Source: Lanius collurio (lineage: Eukaryota > Chordata > Aves > Passeriformes > Laniidae). Taken from it: 64,000 bases of DNA. Below, piece by piece: positions 34,491-48,957 of this stretch; within the stretch, counting starts at the first letter, position 1, and each line of letters starts with the position of its first letter. The DNA lies in contig JACBWW010000004.1 in assembly GCA_020086605.1 (NCBI GenBank), forward strand, positions 15,978,260 through 16,042,259, read 5' to 3'. The translations under genes were made by a program, and so were the position numbers. A model generated the notes under the pieces. That model was not told the DNA's origin, did not search any database, and saw only the letters and a list, made by a program, of their open reading frames with translations.

Positions 34491-37400
34491 ATTATTATAT
34501 TTAAGAACTATCTCTCCTCTAAGGTTATAGCAGATGTATGCGTAAGAAATGCATATCACCCACAGTCATACCAAGACTAAATACATTTGTTCTTACTCAA
34601 TACTGTCCTTTAACATATCTAGAGAGAGATTTAGTCCTTTGGACACTCTATCACCCTGAGAACTCATTTTTATCTGAGTAACAGACATGATCCTGAAATC
34701 TTAAGCAAAAATCAGTGATTCCTAAGGTACTCTATAAGGATGCCTTACATACTTTGTTTTAAAACTGATGCACTTCAAAACAGATACTTTAAAATGCATC
34801 TTGTTCAGCTGCCCTCAATTTACAATACAATTCAGTCTATCAGTGACACTTCATCTCTGAATGTTTGGACTACTCTCTGTTTGAGCCATTCCGTGCCAGG
34901 TGGTTTGTGAAAAGGACTCACAAGATACCATTCTCCTATACATATGTTTTTCCTCTCCAAACAGCTGTTTAAGGCACACCTGTACATTCTTATTCATTCA
35001 GAGGATGTTGCAATACCGGTGGCAGTTGTATTGTGAAGAAGAGAAAATGAGCCAATTCTGTCAGATAAGGCATAAAGAAAGGGTCATGTCGGGAGACCAG
35101 CTCAGCAGAAGAAGCAGGAATGACCCTTGCCCACATTTCAGATCACCCACCTGTGGGGCTGGATGCCTCTCTATATCTGAAACAAAAAGCTGGGACTGAC
35201 ATTGCTGTTCTAGGGTCTGCATTGAGGGTACGTGGCAAGGGGGTATTAATGGGGAGAAATAGACCTAACTACCATGCATGGAGCAACAAAAGGACTGAAT
35301 AACCTATATTTTCCTGATAGGAATTTGATTTTTCATGGAGAAAAATCTGAACTGACTGTCCCTTAAACCTTTGTGTTTTTTGGTAACAAAGTCAGCAGAT
35401 TCTGATACGGGAAAGCAGAGGCTTTTTTTCCTGCTGAAGAAAATATCCTTTTCTAATGGGAAGAAGTTTCTACAGCCTCGTCCCACCTGCCACACAGTGG
35501 TGCATGCCACATAACAGCATGCCTGGGGAAACTGGCAAAGGCAATAACATTTCCTCTGAACCCTTGATGGTGGATAAGGAAAAAGGGCACTTGATCCTTC
35601 CCCTGTTCTCTTTGAGCTGTCACAGAGATGTGCTGCACCCATAAAACAAGGCAGGGGCTGCTGAGGAATTCACAGCTCCAAGGGAGTTTGTTTAGCTTGT
35701 TTCTATCCTTCAAGAGTCAGAGGCCTATAGGAGGTATTGTGGTAAGCACAACAGCAAGACAGGAGAGGGAGAAAGTGTGTTTCTAGATTTATAGCCATTT
35801 GTTCCGAGCCAACTGACAGAATCCTAAGTGGGAGGGTGAGGAGCACAGGGTGCAAAATTAGCCTGCATTTAAATAAGAGACATGTGGGCTTGGAACCCCT
35901 CCCTCCTCTGTTTAAACAGCCCAGTGCTGCCATGAACAAAGCCTAAGAAGATTATGTTCTGTGAGGATAATCTCAGCTCTCTAGTGCTGTCTTGGCTTCA
36001 GAAACACAGCATTCCAGTTTTCCCGCAGGGTCATTTCCATCCTTTCCCTTCAGCTCCTGTATGCTTCTCTGCTACTCTCTGATTTCTGGGGTGAACTTTT
36101 TTAATGTTATAATTATCAAGGCTCCTCAGATTTTCCTGCCATTCAGTCTTGAGAGAGACAGATTTCTCACCTGAAGGTAACAGGATTAGGTGTCAAGCAG
36201 CTTCCTCAGCAATCTAGTTACCCCTTTGGAAAGCAGAAGGGCAGCATTCCCCATGTGCATGGGGAGCCAGCAGCCCAGAGCGCCTCACTGTCCACCCAAA
36301 CACCTTATCTCACCTGACCATTAAATGCAAAAAATATTCCAGCACCTCAAATACTGAGCAAGTGGTAATGATGCTGTCACTCTGGCAGAATGTGCAAATA
36401 CTGGTGCAGATGGATAGCCTTTGTGAAGAACACGAGCAAGATGGGAGATCTTTGATCTCCTGGCGTGCAGGTCTCTGCCAGTCAGGGATAGATGTTCCCA
36501 TCCTGGCACACCCTTTCCCACTCTCAGGAAGATTCTCTTGCCTTCCCTGCTGCAACAGCACAGAAAGGCTTGCCTGGCAGGCACTGTGCATCAACTTTAA
36601 ACATGCTGAAGCCTGAAGAGTGGCATCTGTTCATACTAGGTTTGAATTCGCTCCATGCCTGCCAGAAGACTGGAGAACATGCTGTGTAAGGTTTTCACCT
36701 GCTTCAAACAGATAAAACAGGTGAATGAATGTCAGAGATATTTTACACATCTGAAAATGCTGTGCATAATATGCCTTGGTTGCAAATATTCTTCCTGTAT
36801 TTTGTGGTACATGTTGCCTCATTTACATCTACCAGTTGTATATGGAACAGAAGCACAACTACCAAGAGAACTAATAAATAGGCAGGAAGAATAACTGGGA
36901 AAAACAGCAACACAAGCACCAAGAGCCAAAACACTGTTAAGAGCTGCAGTCCTTTCCTAAGGGAGGGTCAGGGGTACCTGGAAGCTCATTGCACAGGACA
37001 GGCACAAATCTCTTGACTTCTCTGTGCCAAGACCACAAGAACAATCTTGTCCAACACCTGAATGTCATAAATGCAATAAACAGCCTGAGAATGCACCTTC
37101 TTCCTCTGGTCCAATGAAGGTTAGTCTGCATTGTACCTGGTCTTACCATGCTACCTTAGTCTTTCGTTTGGGCGGTGGACACGGAACTCTGGCACTGACA
37201 TGAAAGCAGCACATGAAACCAATATCACATAAATAACCAAAATAACTGTAATTGTTCTTTGTGGTAACAAGTCCTGCAGTGTTAACACCAAACAATTTTC
37301 TTTGACTTCTGTGGATTTTTGGCCTGATTATAGATTATCTGAATCAGCCTGTCTACCACAGTCTACAAAGGAAGTAGAGCATCAGAGGAAGAAAAAAAAC

Positions 37401-39413
37401 ATGAACTGCTCTCAAGTTCACTGTCAGGCTAAGAAAGACTGAAACCAGTCAGTACAGTGCCCCATTGCATTGCAGTCCCACTGATGTGGAGATGCTGCAT
37501 CAATGCTTGCCAGAGTCTTTCATATTAGAGCTCAGGATGGGAAACCCCAATTCCCAGTAAACCCAAATAAATGCCCAAACTAATTCAAAAAACAAATGAT
37601 GAAATAAACTCACTTATTCTAATGTAATTTCTTTTTCACTGACATGTTGCAAAACCCAGCCAGGAGCATACCCGCTGCATGAAAACCTCAAGAGTATTTT
37701 ACAGGATTTCCCTCAATCCCAACAAAAATGGCCAAGAAATTATCCTGGTGTTACAAAGTATCATTTCTTAAAACACATTAGAAAGCCCTGTGGGATGCAA
37801 TACAATCTCTCTAGTCAAGAACTTTCAATCCAAGGTACTTCCATCATGGTATACACACAGTACAACTGATCACAGCTGTCCTGAGGTGGCAGGTTGTAGC
37901 TACACATGGTACAAAGTAGTGAAAAAGGGATCAAATATCGACATGTTTCTGAAATGCTGTAAGGACATTCAATGTCCTTTCAGACCTCACAGTTGCTCTG
38001 GGTAACTATGACACAGTAAGCCCCTCAAGGTCCATCTCCTGCTGGAAATCCAACATGCCAGGCGAGGAGCCAGCTAAACTACTACTTTCTATAAACGTCT
38101 TGAGGCCTCTTGATGCACAAGCTCCTAGTGGCTGAACACCTCTGCCATGGATCAGCTCCCCAGTGCAAGCCTTTTATTTTCTTCCTGTAGCAATCCAACT
38201 CTAAAGTCTCATGTCAAGCATTAGAAAAAGGATCAACAAGGTAAAGTCTGACATCACTTGGTGATATTTGACATGAGCATGTGCATAGGTGTATATAATT
38301 CTCCCTGCTGAGAATCCTGATCCCCAGGCCCCACAACCACACCAGCAAAGGAAGAACAACACCCTAGCTAAGCAAGGAGAGAAGTACTAAAAATGACAGC
38401 CACTTTGCATTTTTTATGAGGATTGCCTCCAAAGCGTCTCTGTACCTCCACAAAACCCTCACCACCACTGCCTCAAAACCCACCTTGTTTCTCTCAGCTG
38501 ATAAGGAATTTTTATTCTTGCTTGTCTCCCCTCCTCCCTGCCTATTCCTGTGTCCTTGGTGTTAGTGTGTCCAGACACAAGCAGCTCTGTGGTGCTCTCC
38601 TGGCTTTTCCAAACACCTACTACTCCTTGTGCTGTCAGTCATCCACAACTACTGCTTCTCCTGCATGATTCACTCTGGACAGTCAGGAAAGTAGATTTTT
38701 GCCAGGCTCACTGTCCCCCCCCACCCCAGCCCAAGAGGAAGGAGCATACATAAGGCCCTGAGGAGTTTCCACGCTCCCAAGTCCATGTCTGTACCCTAAG
38801 TCTGACCCAAATCCAAACTGGGACAAGAACTCAGTAAATATCAACCCTCCCACTCAACACCCTAGTTTTCATGAATGGAAAACCTGGAAAAATGAGAGGG
38901 TGCGGAGGTGCAACATGATCTTATTAAAAGATTCAGATGACTGGGAGACCAATACTTCATGGTGCAATACTGTATACACATTGAGTAAATTTAGCTACAG
39001 CCTGACATTCTTGCTTTGCTTCTTGTAAACAGAGATAATTGTGCTTTCCTAATTAGTGCATGAGCATCGAGAATAAACATCAAAATTCTTGAGGCACATC
39101 TTAGCATAAGAATAAAACTCACAGAGGCAAAAAGCATCTACAGAGGCCACAGCAAAGCTTTGCTTAGCTTACAGAGGATGCGTTCAGGGAAGGCTGATTG
39201 CTTCCCAAATGGAACAAAACCATCTTAAAGCCATAAAACCTCCATAGTACACATCCAACACTACCAGACAGACACTCCTCTTCCTCCCACAAGCTCTTCT
39301 GACCTCTCTTTTTTCCTCTACTAATCATCCTAATACATCTTAACAGCTGTGTACTTTAAATATACTTGTATACTTTACTAATGCCAGTTCAACAAAGCTA
39401 TCATTTTGCTATG
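34491..39413. other. Non-coding DNA with two GC-richer patches
   Basis: Around 35050-35300 and 36200-36620 the composition is GC-richer and several frames are open at once on both strands (up to 94 residues near 36.4 kb, up to 112 residues near 35.4 kb). None has a domain, a consistent splice structure or a recognisable start context. Small palindromes occur at 36249-36264 (CCCCATG-TG-CATGGGG) and near 36447 (GGAGATC-TTT-GATCTCC). No gene can be supported. Confidence 0.55.
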
Positions 39414-39489
39414 TTTCCTCAAGGCATGCACAGCTCAGCCTCTTTCTTTCCTTTCCTCAAGGCATGCACAGCTCAGCCTCTTTCTTTCC
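39414..39489. repeat. Perfect 38-bp tandem duplication
   Basis: The unit begins TTTCCTCAAGGCATGCACAG and ends TCTTTCTTTCC. It is present at 39414-39451 and 39452-39489 with no mismatch. Zero divergence implies a recent event, or possibly an assembly or read-overlap artefact. Confidence 0.97.
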
Positions 39490-42400
39490 TCCGAAAATCC
39501 AAGGTTTAGATGATTGTCTGTGGCTGTCCAGAGTGAAAGCTCTGGGTATACATCAAATATCTCAGAAGTAGAATAAGCATCAGGAACTAAAACTGACTGA
39601 CCTCTTAGTCCCCGAGCTCAGCCCTTTTGTTTTGCAAGCATTTGATGGACCAGTAACTCATTCTTCACTCCAATCACATTGAAACTTGCAGGTTCCTACG
39701 CCAAACTCTTCATTCAAGTAAAACTATCCCAGGGGTCAAAACAAAGAAGTGTGTGCTTGTTCTTCAAGTGAGGTAACACGGCAATTGCATTTCTGTTCTC
39801 TTTGTAAATGATTGCTAACATTGTAGCAAATGATGGCTTCTAATCTATGCAGCACTGCAGCCTCACAGCAAAGTTTTAGTGAGCAAGTTGAATCCTTTTG
39901 GCAGGTTTATTCACTCATAAGGAATTCCTTTCATTATTTAGTACATATAAAGATATATTTCCATGGAAGGCTTCTGCTGCTCATCATGCTCACTTTCATA
40001 TTTGATGGCTGAACAAACAGCTAGAGCACTTTGTCTGTTTTACACCAGTGTGCAAGAGGGGTTCTCTTCTGAGACTGCTTAATTTTCAGAAGAATATTGG
40101 GGTTTCATACAGAATTGGATGGATGGTCCACCAGGTTTTGCTTTCTACCTTTAAACTCCTCTAAGGGAGTAAAAAGAGCTTGCAGCACACTTGGCTCATC
40201 CAACAAAGCAAGGCACCACAGGGAGAGGCTCCTGCCTGACCTCTACAGGCACTAAATAATGACTTGAGCTATTTGATTTGAATATCGCTCTGTTAGAGCC
40301 TGAATATGCCTCTGATGCATATTCCTCTTTAAGGGCAGGGAGTGAACTGGGACTGTAAACAGGAATTCAGACCCTCTCAACTTTAATTCTACTTTACACT
40401 AGAGGGAAGATACCTTCCCTCTGCCCATGCCTGCTCTTCTCTTACAACAGCCTGCCAACATTTTCAAAGTCCCCAAAAGGTTTTCCACTGAGCTTTGAGA
40501 GAGAGAGGTGGGGGTTATTGCATTCCTCCTCCTGCTCTAAGATGGCTGCACACAATCCAGCGTCTTATAACAGCAACTTGTTACTATTTTGAATGAATGT
40601 TTTAACCGGGTTCTGCTGCCCTGTGGCAACAGATGATATAAAGATGTAGGTTTTGTTCACAGCACAAAATGACACCTCTTTTCACATCTCTGCCCTCTGT
40701 TACTGGCTGGCCCTTTAATTGAAGACTCTGAGAACTCAATGCTGATCATTTGCTTCCTGATTCTTCAGAGTCCTTTCACTAACAGGGAAGTAGCCTTAGC
40801 TAACTCATCTGTCCTCAAAGATAGACAATCCTTTTCAGTATCTCCCTCTCTTATCATCTTCAACAGTCAGTGCCTTTTCTTCCCCTAGCTTTTGCCAATG
40901 CTAAGAAAACCCAAAGCAGAATTGCATGCTCTGATTATGTCCAAGACAGAAATGGTAAGTGCAGAATTTGCTTGGGGAAATCGTTGTAAAATAAACAGAT
41001 GAATAAGATACTCCGCATTTTGCAAGCCTATAAAAAGCTGAGCTGGAACAGAGTGGGCAGGAACTTAAGGGCTGAGTGCCAATCAGGATAGCTGAGGGGT
41101 CTGTTAATTTATCCCCCAAAGATTTCCTTTTCCCTTAGGTTGTAACTAATAACACAAACTCCCATCTAATGCTACTAATGCTATTATGCTGGAAAGCCCA
41201 AAACCGAGGAGGGAAAAGGCAGTGCCTGGCAGCAGATGCCAGAAATCAGCCAAGATCAGAAGCAGAGAATGTCTTCTGGCTATATATATGAGATAAATGT
41301 GGACTTCATTTCCATCCGTATCCCCCATACCCTACTCCCCTGCACTCTCCCAATGCCTCCTCTTCCAAAACTCTGCTCTGTTCATGTCGAAATGATAATT
41401 TTTAATTTATTCTGCTTTTCTGGTTACTGTGCTAACCCACACCTTGTGCTGCTTGGTGTCTAAGCAGCTTGTCCTGGGGATATGGTTAAACCTGCCTTTG
41501 ATCAGCATTTAATCCTTCAAGGTGCTCTGGGGGCTGCAGTTTAGTTTCTATGTGAAAGAAATGAGAAAAGGCAGAAAGGAACAGGACTTTCACTCTTGTT
41601 CTCCCTCCAACCCTCTCTGTCTCCAAAAGAAACATTTACAATGGACTGGCATGGTTGTTACAGTGGGTGAAGGAGCTGCTCCATGCTCCTGGCCCAGAAC
41701 AGATGACTGTGACAAGCAGGAACCCTGGCCTTCCAGAGCCCAATCTTTCCATCTCCACAGGTAGCCCAAAGATCCGTGCAATTTTGTTTCTCAGCTAAAT
41801 ATAAGCTGCTTGCTAGGGAGAGAAGCTTATTCTCCCCTCCCTTCCTTCAAGCTTTCATTGGGGAGAATAAGTAGAGGTAGCATTTTAAACAGATGGGAGC
41901 TAAGGGAGCCTTTCAAAGTAAATAAATAAAAAGTAACTTGCAGTTCCTACACACAGCTAAATATGAATGTCTAGATAAAGCCCTAACTGTGGGGTACAGC
42001 CATCTGCAGGAATGCAGAAGCTGCAGCAGGAAAACAAGGGGAGGAGCTGGGGAAGAACTTGAGAAGACAAGACCAGACTGGATGAAGAAAGGCAACTGAT
42101 GCCAAACATCCCAGAGACAGCTACTTAGAAAAGGATTCTGTTGATGATCTGGAACAGCAGGTCTAGGAAAACTCTACACCTAGAATCACTTAAAACAATG
42201 TGGTGGGATGTCCAGTGTATTGCCATGGCACAGGACTTCCCCCAATGGGGAAAATGTACAATCCATTCAAAGAGTTTACAAGTACTTGGCCATTAGAAAT
42301 CAAAGAGCAGCATATGATCCACTCTTACCTCACATTTTTGGCTTTAGACTCACAATGTAGAGACCACAGAATGGTATTTCTCAATCTCTCTGTACATGGA

Positions 42401-43435
42401 GCTTGATCATCACAATGATATGGCACATACTTTTCTGTTGTTAGCTAGACTGTGTCAGTCAAGATCTTGGTGTCACAGAAACGAGACACAACACAGTTTC
42501 TCTGCCTAGCTAAGGTACTTCCAGAGTACCGATCAATGTAGTTGTCTGCGAAATGTATCATCAGGATATTAAAGTTGGCTACCATTCCCCAAGTGCTGTG
42601 GTAGGTTACTCAATTTGAGATTAAAGGTATAAACCCAAAAATAGATGAAACTATAACAGGAGAATGCTGCCACTGCTACCACCTGTATATGGCTTGGTTT
42701 AGTAAACTTGGGATACACTGTAGATCCTGGATTCTACTTGTGCTGCAACAGAATTGTTTTGTGCACCTGATGAGATGAGATGCTTCTTTTCTTCAGGCCT
42801 CAGTAATCTCACGATATTTAGTTTCCTTATGAAACTCAATTTTCAATGAAATGGAATTAATGATATTGCCTATTTCGGTAGGATACTTTTAGCTGGCTCT
42901 AGACATGTAAACAGCTGTGAAATTGCATACAATAATTTATCTCATTTGCAATTGCTTACAGCTACACTATTGTAAATCCTTGTATGCTCATATATTTCTG
43001 CTCTGTAACCAGAGATAGGAATTAAAATTTTAACCTGCCCACTCATCAAACAATAAAATGTGAGTCAATCACCCCCAGTATTTAGGAAAAAATTCTAGTA
43101 ACTACATGTGATTCTGAAGTACCAAATAGACTTCACTGCTTGACTTAAATATCACAAATATACATGCCATGGCACCATACTAAAGGACTGTCAGCTGAAT
43201 GTTCAGCAAACAAATGAAAATCCCTTAGCAGTTACATACATGACTTGTTCAAATACCATACAGGAGAAACATCTTTCATCTGGTATGGAAATTAAATCAG
43301 AAACATGACAGCCCCAATTAGACATATGTTAAATTCTGTAAATCACCCCTTTTTATCACACTTAAAACATGAGGAAAATACTGATGATACAGGGTTAAAC
43401 TGGTCTCCAGCAGAATTTAAGCAGATTCCAGGGGT
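39490..43435. other. Non-coding DNA, no gene seen
   Basis: Open frames are at most 80 residues. The segment near 42830-42990 is AT-rich with repeated TTTGCAATTGC/TAATTTA-type words and could be a conserved non-coding element, which only alignment could show. Confidence 0.6.
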
Positions 43436-43437
43436 GA

Positions 43438-43672
43438 CTATATAGACAGGAGCTCCCTGACATCCTACGCTCCCTGCTCCATGGCTCTGAGCTGCCTCCA
43501 GACAGGACAGGAGGAGCCCCTTCCTTACTTCTTCTGCTGCTCCAAGCCCTGCAGCCTTACAAGAACTCTTGGTTTCTCACCTCATGTTTTGCTCTGCAGC
43601 CCTAAAGAAAACATCGCACTAGCTTTGCTGCAGAAAAGATCACTGCTACCCTTGGTGGGCATAAAGAGTTAA
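43438..43672 (+). promoter_or_regulatory. TATA-like box upstream of a 63-codon frame; weak promoter candidate
   Basis: CTATATAGACAG lies about 40 bp before an ATG at 43481 in the context CTCCATGG. The frame runs 63 codons. It is Cys/Leu/Ser-rich and contains 'LQTGQEEPLPYFFCC' and 'LLQKRSLLPLVGIKS'. Spacing and Kozak context are reasonable, but there is no CpG island, no upstream elements and no recognised protein. Chance is the most likely explanation. Confidence 0.12.
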
Positions 43673-43759
43673 ATCAATTACAAAAGCATGTCCCAATCCT
43701 TCTTAACTGAGCTTCAGCTATCCCTTCCCATTTTTTTCCTTCTCAGGCTTTTTTCTATT

Positions 43760-43795
43760 AAAAAAAAAAAAAAAAAGCCTAAATAAATAAATAAA
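43760..43795. repeat. Poly-A run followed by (AAAT)n
   Basis: Seventeen A, then GCCT, then AAATAAATAAATAAA. It could be the tail of a lost plus-strand retroposon. No body is recognisable upstream. Confidence 0.9.
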
Positions 43796-46700
43796 GCCAG
43801 CTAGCACAGCAGGAGCTACATGCTGATTAGAAAAATTTTGCTTTGTTAGGGTGCAGGTTTGGGGGCAGAAGCAAATGAAGCAAATAAATGGTAATAATCT
43901 TTTAAACCTGAGAGTTTTAGCTACTGCATTAAGAATTTGGCAGTGGTATCTTCTAATCCCAAAGCCCAAGTACAGCGTATTATCCAGCAGACTGCATTCC
44001 CACACTTGACACCTCCCTAAAAGCTTCCCGTCATGTGTGGCAGTTTTATCAGCTACCTGGAGGACTAAAAGAGAATTCACTCACTAATTCCCAACCTCAG
44101 AGCAATCTTGCTCTGTTCCTTGAATGGCAGGGTGAATAGGGCACTATCTTTAGAAAAGCCTTTGCTTATTCAGTTATACCATCTTGCTTTGCTACCAGCC
44201 CTGAGTCCAAACCACATTACTGAGTAGAAGCAGCAAAAGCAATCACTGGTGGTCTAATTCTGCTCTCCCTGCCTTGCCCTGAGGTGTGACTGCCTCTGAT
44301 GTGGACCATGAAAGCTGATGAGCAGTTCACAAAGGCATGATAAAACACTGCAGGTCAAGACAAGAGGAAAAAGTCAATATCCAAGTAAGCCGGCAGGAAG
44401 ACTGTAAAGAGTCAGAGTAAAAATAACATAATTGGGACATAGCCAGAAATGAGAATTAGCACTAGACAACGTCATTGACAATGACTGATGAGGATTCCCA
44501 GTTGCACATCTTACACCAAAAATATCTCCACAAGTAACAACCTGCCCCAAGAAGAGTGAGCTCAGCACTAAAATGCTGGAAGTGCCAGAGGAAATCTAGG
44601 TCCACAGAGTGCAGTATGTGTCTATGGCAGTAGCCAGTGTCACACCCTGTGGTGAAAGGACAGCAAACCTTGCTGTAGGAGGGAATTGATGTAGTCTCGT
44701 AGAACAAATTATGCAGCTGGAATAAACAGGCAAAATATCAGACACAAAACCTTTTTCATGTCAAAAAATTAGTCTGTTACAGATCAGTTTTATCAGTGGT
44801 TTACCAACTTTGCTTCATTTACACACTAGCACCACTGCAGCCACAACAACATTACTAACTACAATCTGCTCTGGTATGTTTTGGGAATATGTGCATCTGT
44901 ACCTCCTAGGTCTCATCTTCATTTCTGGGCACAAGCCTTGAAACAGCATGTTTCTTACTCAGAGTGAAAGACCCGTCACGCCGCCTTGCCAATGGCCAGT
45001 GTACAGCACAGTCCCCAAAACTATGCTGAACCACTTCTTGGTCCTCCATGAGAGGGATAAGAAAACATCATCCAATTAAATACAGAATTTGACATATTTT
45101 TTTACAATCAGTATTGATGTTTAACAACTGCAGACCTCCTGCTCCTTTGTGAGTTCGTCCATAAATGCAATATGGGGTCTGCAAGGAACATGATAACTGT
45201 CCTTTGATCTTGTCCTTGTTCGAGTTATAAAATAAGATTTCATATTAAGATTTAGGGACAAACTGCTTGGAGTTTTGTTGTAGCACAATATACTGAGTGC
45301 ATTATTTTTCCAAGTCACAGCTTCCCTTCTGGATTCAGAAAAGGAAAGACTGACACACCGGATAAACCAGGGAAGAAATTACATCATATGCAATCTGTTA
45401 CTTTCTCTCTTTCTCTTTTTTTTTAAGACACCTGAAGCAGATAAAAAACAGAGGGGGGGTGGGGTGTCAGATCCCCACTGGGTGTAAGCTGGCATAGGTC
45501 AACTATAGTCACTGAGTAGAATGAGTCAATATATTGATACCTACTGAGAAGTTATCCTGCGTATCTTAAATATTAACACCAGAGTCAACATGAAGGAAAA
45601 GGGAAAGGGGCTTTCACCTCATCTGTTCAGATCTTCAGCCTAATGAATGTATAAGTTCCCTAATGAGCACATGCACACACACACGCTTGCTAAAATAAGC
45701 CTGGCTGACTCAGAGAGTGTGGACTGTGGGACCCATCTGCCCCTGCTGATCAACCTCCTCCTCCCATCCACCCACCTTCTGCCCCAGAATACGCCTTCCT
45801 CTGCTGCCACAGTTCTGTGTCAGGCACAAAGTTCCCTGTGCAAGCAGAAGAAATAAAAATAATAGCCTAGGCAGGCTTCCAAAAGTCAATTATCTACCTG
45901 TTTTGGTTTTTTTTATTTACAAGGTAATTGGTCCACATTCTGCTATTACTGGTATCAACACAAACCTGGAAGATTGCAGTTAAAGACAGCAGAACAGACC
46001 TAGGATGAAAACCAAGTACTCTCCTGCTGTATCTGAACTTAAAGCATAATTTGGCAGTACATAAGTGTTTTTGCTGCTTCTTGTGCACATTGTACCAGTT
46101 CATGAACACATTGTTTAATCTGGGGAAACATCAGAACTCTCCTTCATAAATGTATTTCAATCCAGAGAATTGCAGAAGCAGAAGTGTCCAAAAATTGCAT
46201 CTAGAGGAAACCACAGCTGCGAGGCTGTTCGATGACAAGAAAAACCTTATGGTATTTAAACATATATAACAGCCCAGAAACAGAGAGTGATGGATATATG
46301 TGTGAAGGTACCGTATACTTTTTGTATAGCTCCCTCTCTCTCTTAACTGCAGGAGCCAGTTAAAAAGACAATTAACATGCTCTGAAAGGCTGGGCTTTGC
46401 AGCCTGGAATGGGGAATGAAGAATAGAAGCAGCAGTGTCCTTTTCAGATCCCAGCACAAACCATATACCATAGGCAGGACCTATGCACTGCCCTCCGCTG
46501 CAGAGTGAAGCTTTCCAAATTAGGTCCATTAGGCTCAGTATTTGCCTCATATCTCTCTCCAGCACTGGCAGACTGGAGAACCTTTGAGAATTCTCAGCTG
46601 CGTCATGCAGCAACAGAAATAACTCAGTTTTGGTCTCCCCTGAAAATCTCTGGCATGGAGGTAGTTATTTCTAAAAACAAAGTTGACTGTGGTCAACAGC

Positions 46701-48950
46701 CTTTGGGGATCTCTGCTGGATTGGGAAAGTTTAATATCAGACATGCTGGGCAAAGGACTAAAATACTTTCATATTACATGTCAGGAATAAACACAAGGTG
46801 AATCAGCTCAATCAACTCAATGCCTTCTTGTTCCTGTCACACCTGTAAATGCTACTGACTGTGATCTAGAGATATGCTTCTCCAGGACAAGCAATTCTCC
46901 TGTGCAAGGGAAGTTCATCACAATTAGATATGAAGGACTATCCTATCCCTCCTCGTCCCCAGTCTCTGATTCCTTTGGCAGTGTTCCGGTGGCGATTTTC
47001 TTAGATAATTAGTTGCTTTAATGTTTTAAAACTAAAGACTTCTGAAATTGAAAAGTGGTGTTATAAAATGGCAGTGTTTTACTTTTCAACATTTTTCATT
47101 TTTACAACATTTTAAATGCTAATTCTATCATCAAAAATGTTATTGGAACTGTTATCAAAATTGTTATAACTGTAGTAAACCCCCTTAGAACATAAAAACC
47201 AAATCTATTTTGAACCCTGTGAAGAGAAAAAGCATCAAAACCTCTAAATTGAAAGAGTAAGTTGAGAAACATTTTCCAGACCAGCTCTATAGAAAGGCAG
47301 GCAGTTAACTCACTCCTTGCTGCACTCTCTCCTCTCTTTTCCACAATGAAATGTAAGGAATACAAGCACTGAAACGAGGGTAGCATTCATCTCCTTTCAA
47401 CATAACACAGACAGAATTTTCCACAGTCCACCATCCTACCTACAGACCTACCAAGCAATGTTTCTATGGGGCTACTACTCACTTGCCCACAATTTCATGT
47501 AAAAATTATGAACTATACAAGTTAAGGACAGTTTGAATGAGCTGCTTTACTGGGGCTTTGCAAGAAGAGACACAGAATGCCAAGTGGTCCTGACCACATG
47601 TGTACAATCACTGCTGCTACATGCACACACCAGTGTAGCTGCTTGAATCTCTACAGCTATTTAGGCTGTAAGAAGAAAGACCAATGAATAGGAATTAGGG
47701 ATCCTACTGGCCTTTTACCTTTAAAATGCCAGTGCTAGTGAATAGTTGCATGTGAAATCAACAACAATGGGAAGGGAGAAAAGAAAATCCTTTTTAGAGA
47801 CATGAATTACGATCTTTTTAAAGAGTAACAGTGCACAGATCTCCCTCTTGTTTAAATGCTCTCTGGGAGCACAGCCTCACAGAGGTTCAGTGTAACAACT
47901 AAAAGGGTTGTCATGTTAAATGGAGCCAATGATGGCTAAATCTCAGTCCCCAGTTACTCATTTGCTCTCACCAGCATGGTAAAGCTGAGCATCCCAAATC
48001 TCCAGGACAGTTGTGCTAATGGAATAAGCAAAAAAAGTCAAGTGAGATGTTATCTGAGCCTGCCTGATGAGATTGCAGTTTGCAGACAACCCTGGCTTAT
48101 CTTAGATGATGAACTATAGTGGATAAACAGAATGCATCAAGTCTGTTTCCTCAAGACCTTGACTTGCTGGTGGTAGGGGAATATGAATAACATCCAGGCA
48201 GCTCAATATAGATTAAGTGAGGAACTGGATAAGATCATGGTGTTAATGAATCTGCCCTTTAAAAATATCACCAAATACCTAGTCCAATAACTACACAATG
48301 CAAAGGATTATGCTCCTGGTATACATTATTTTAGGGCAGGTAAATTAAGGTCAAAATCAAGGACTCTAAATGTAGTATGCAGTCACAAACATACATAAGG
48401 TTTTCTTTGTTTCCCCTTACAATAGTACCTGACTTTTATATAATCAAAAGCTACTACTCATCTGAAAATTCCTTACAAAACTGTGTCACTATCACAATTC
48501 TGACACATAAGAGGAAACAGCAGCATTGGCTAGGATTATAAAACCAGAACATGCAAAATACAGAAAAATGTTCTCAGACCCTGCATTCCTCTGGATGCAC
48601 AAACACTATGTACCAGTGATGTTAGCAAGAAAGAGTTTGGTAAGAAAGACATAGAAATCTTGCAAAGTGAAGACTGAATGTTGTCCCACACATCTGTGAT
48701 CTCATCAAAATTACATATTCTGTTTGATAACTGCCACTGAGAAACAACTTTCAAAACATCTAGTTTAGGCAGGCAAATCGATAATGAGTAGAGACATGCA
48801 AGGAGTATTCATTTATGCAAATGTGACTGCATTATATGTGTCTGAACAAGTTATTGTAATGCACTGCATTAATGTACCAGATTGTTTATCCTAGACAACC
48901 TATTGCCAAAACAGTGACTTGTTTGGGCTTAAAATTTATTTAGCTTTAAA
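43796..48950. other. Non-coding DNA, no gene supported
   Basis: This stretch holds the longest gap-free open frame of the window, 160 codons at 46131-46613 (minus). Its composition shifts from mixed to Leu/Phe/Ser-rich, and frames of 98 and 68 residues overlap it on both strands. I see no domain, signal or splice context and treat it as chance. A G-rich run (seven G, T, four G) lies at 45453-45464. Confidence 0.55.
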
Positions 48951-48957
48951 CACCCCA

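Noticed and set aside
43718..44080. The 120-codon minus-strand frame as a protein
   Set aside because: Its C-terminal half is the poly-A/(AAAT)n tract read as Phe and Leu. The N-terminal half has no support on its own.
46131..46613. The 160-codon minus-strand frame as a gene
   Set aside because: No domain, start context, splice or conservation clue. It is overlapped by other frames on both strands, and its composition is typical of chance frames in this DNA.
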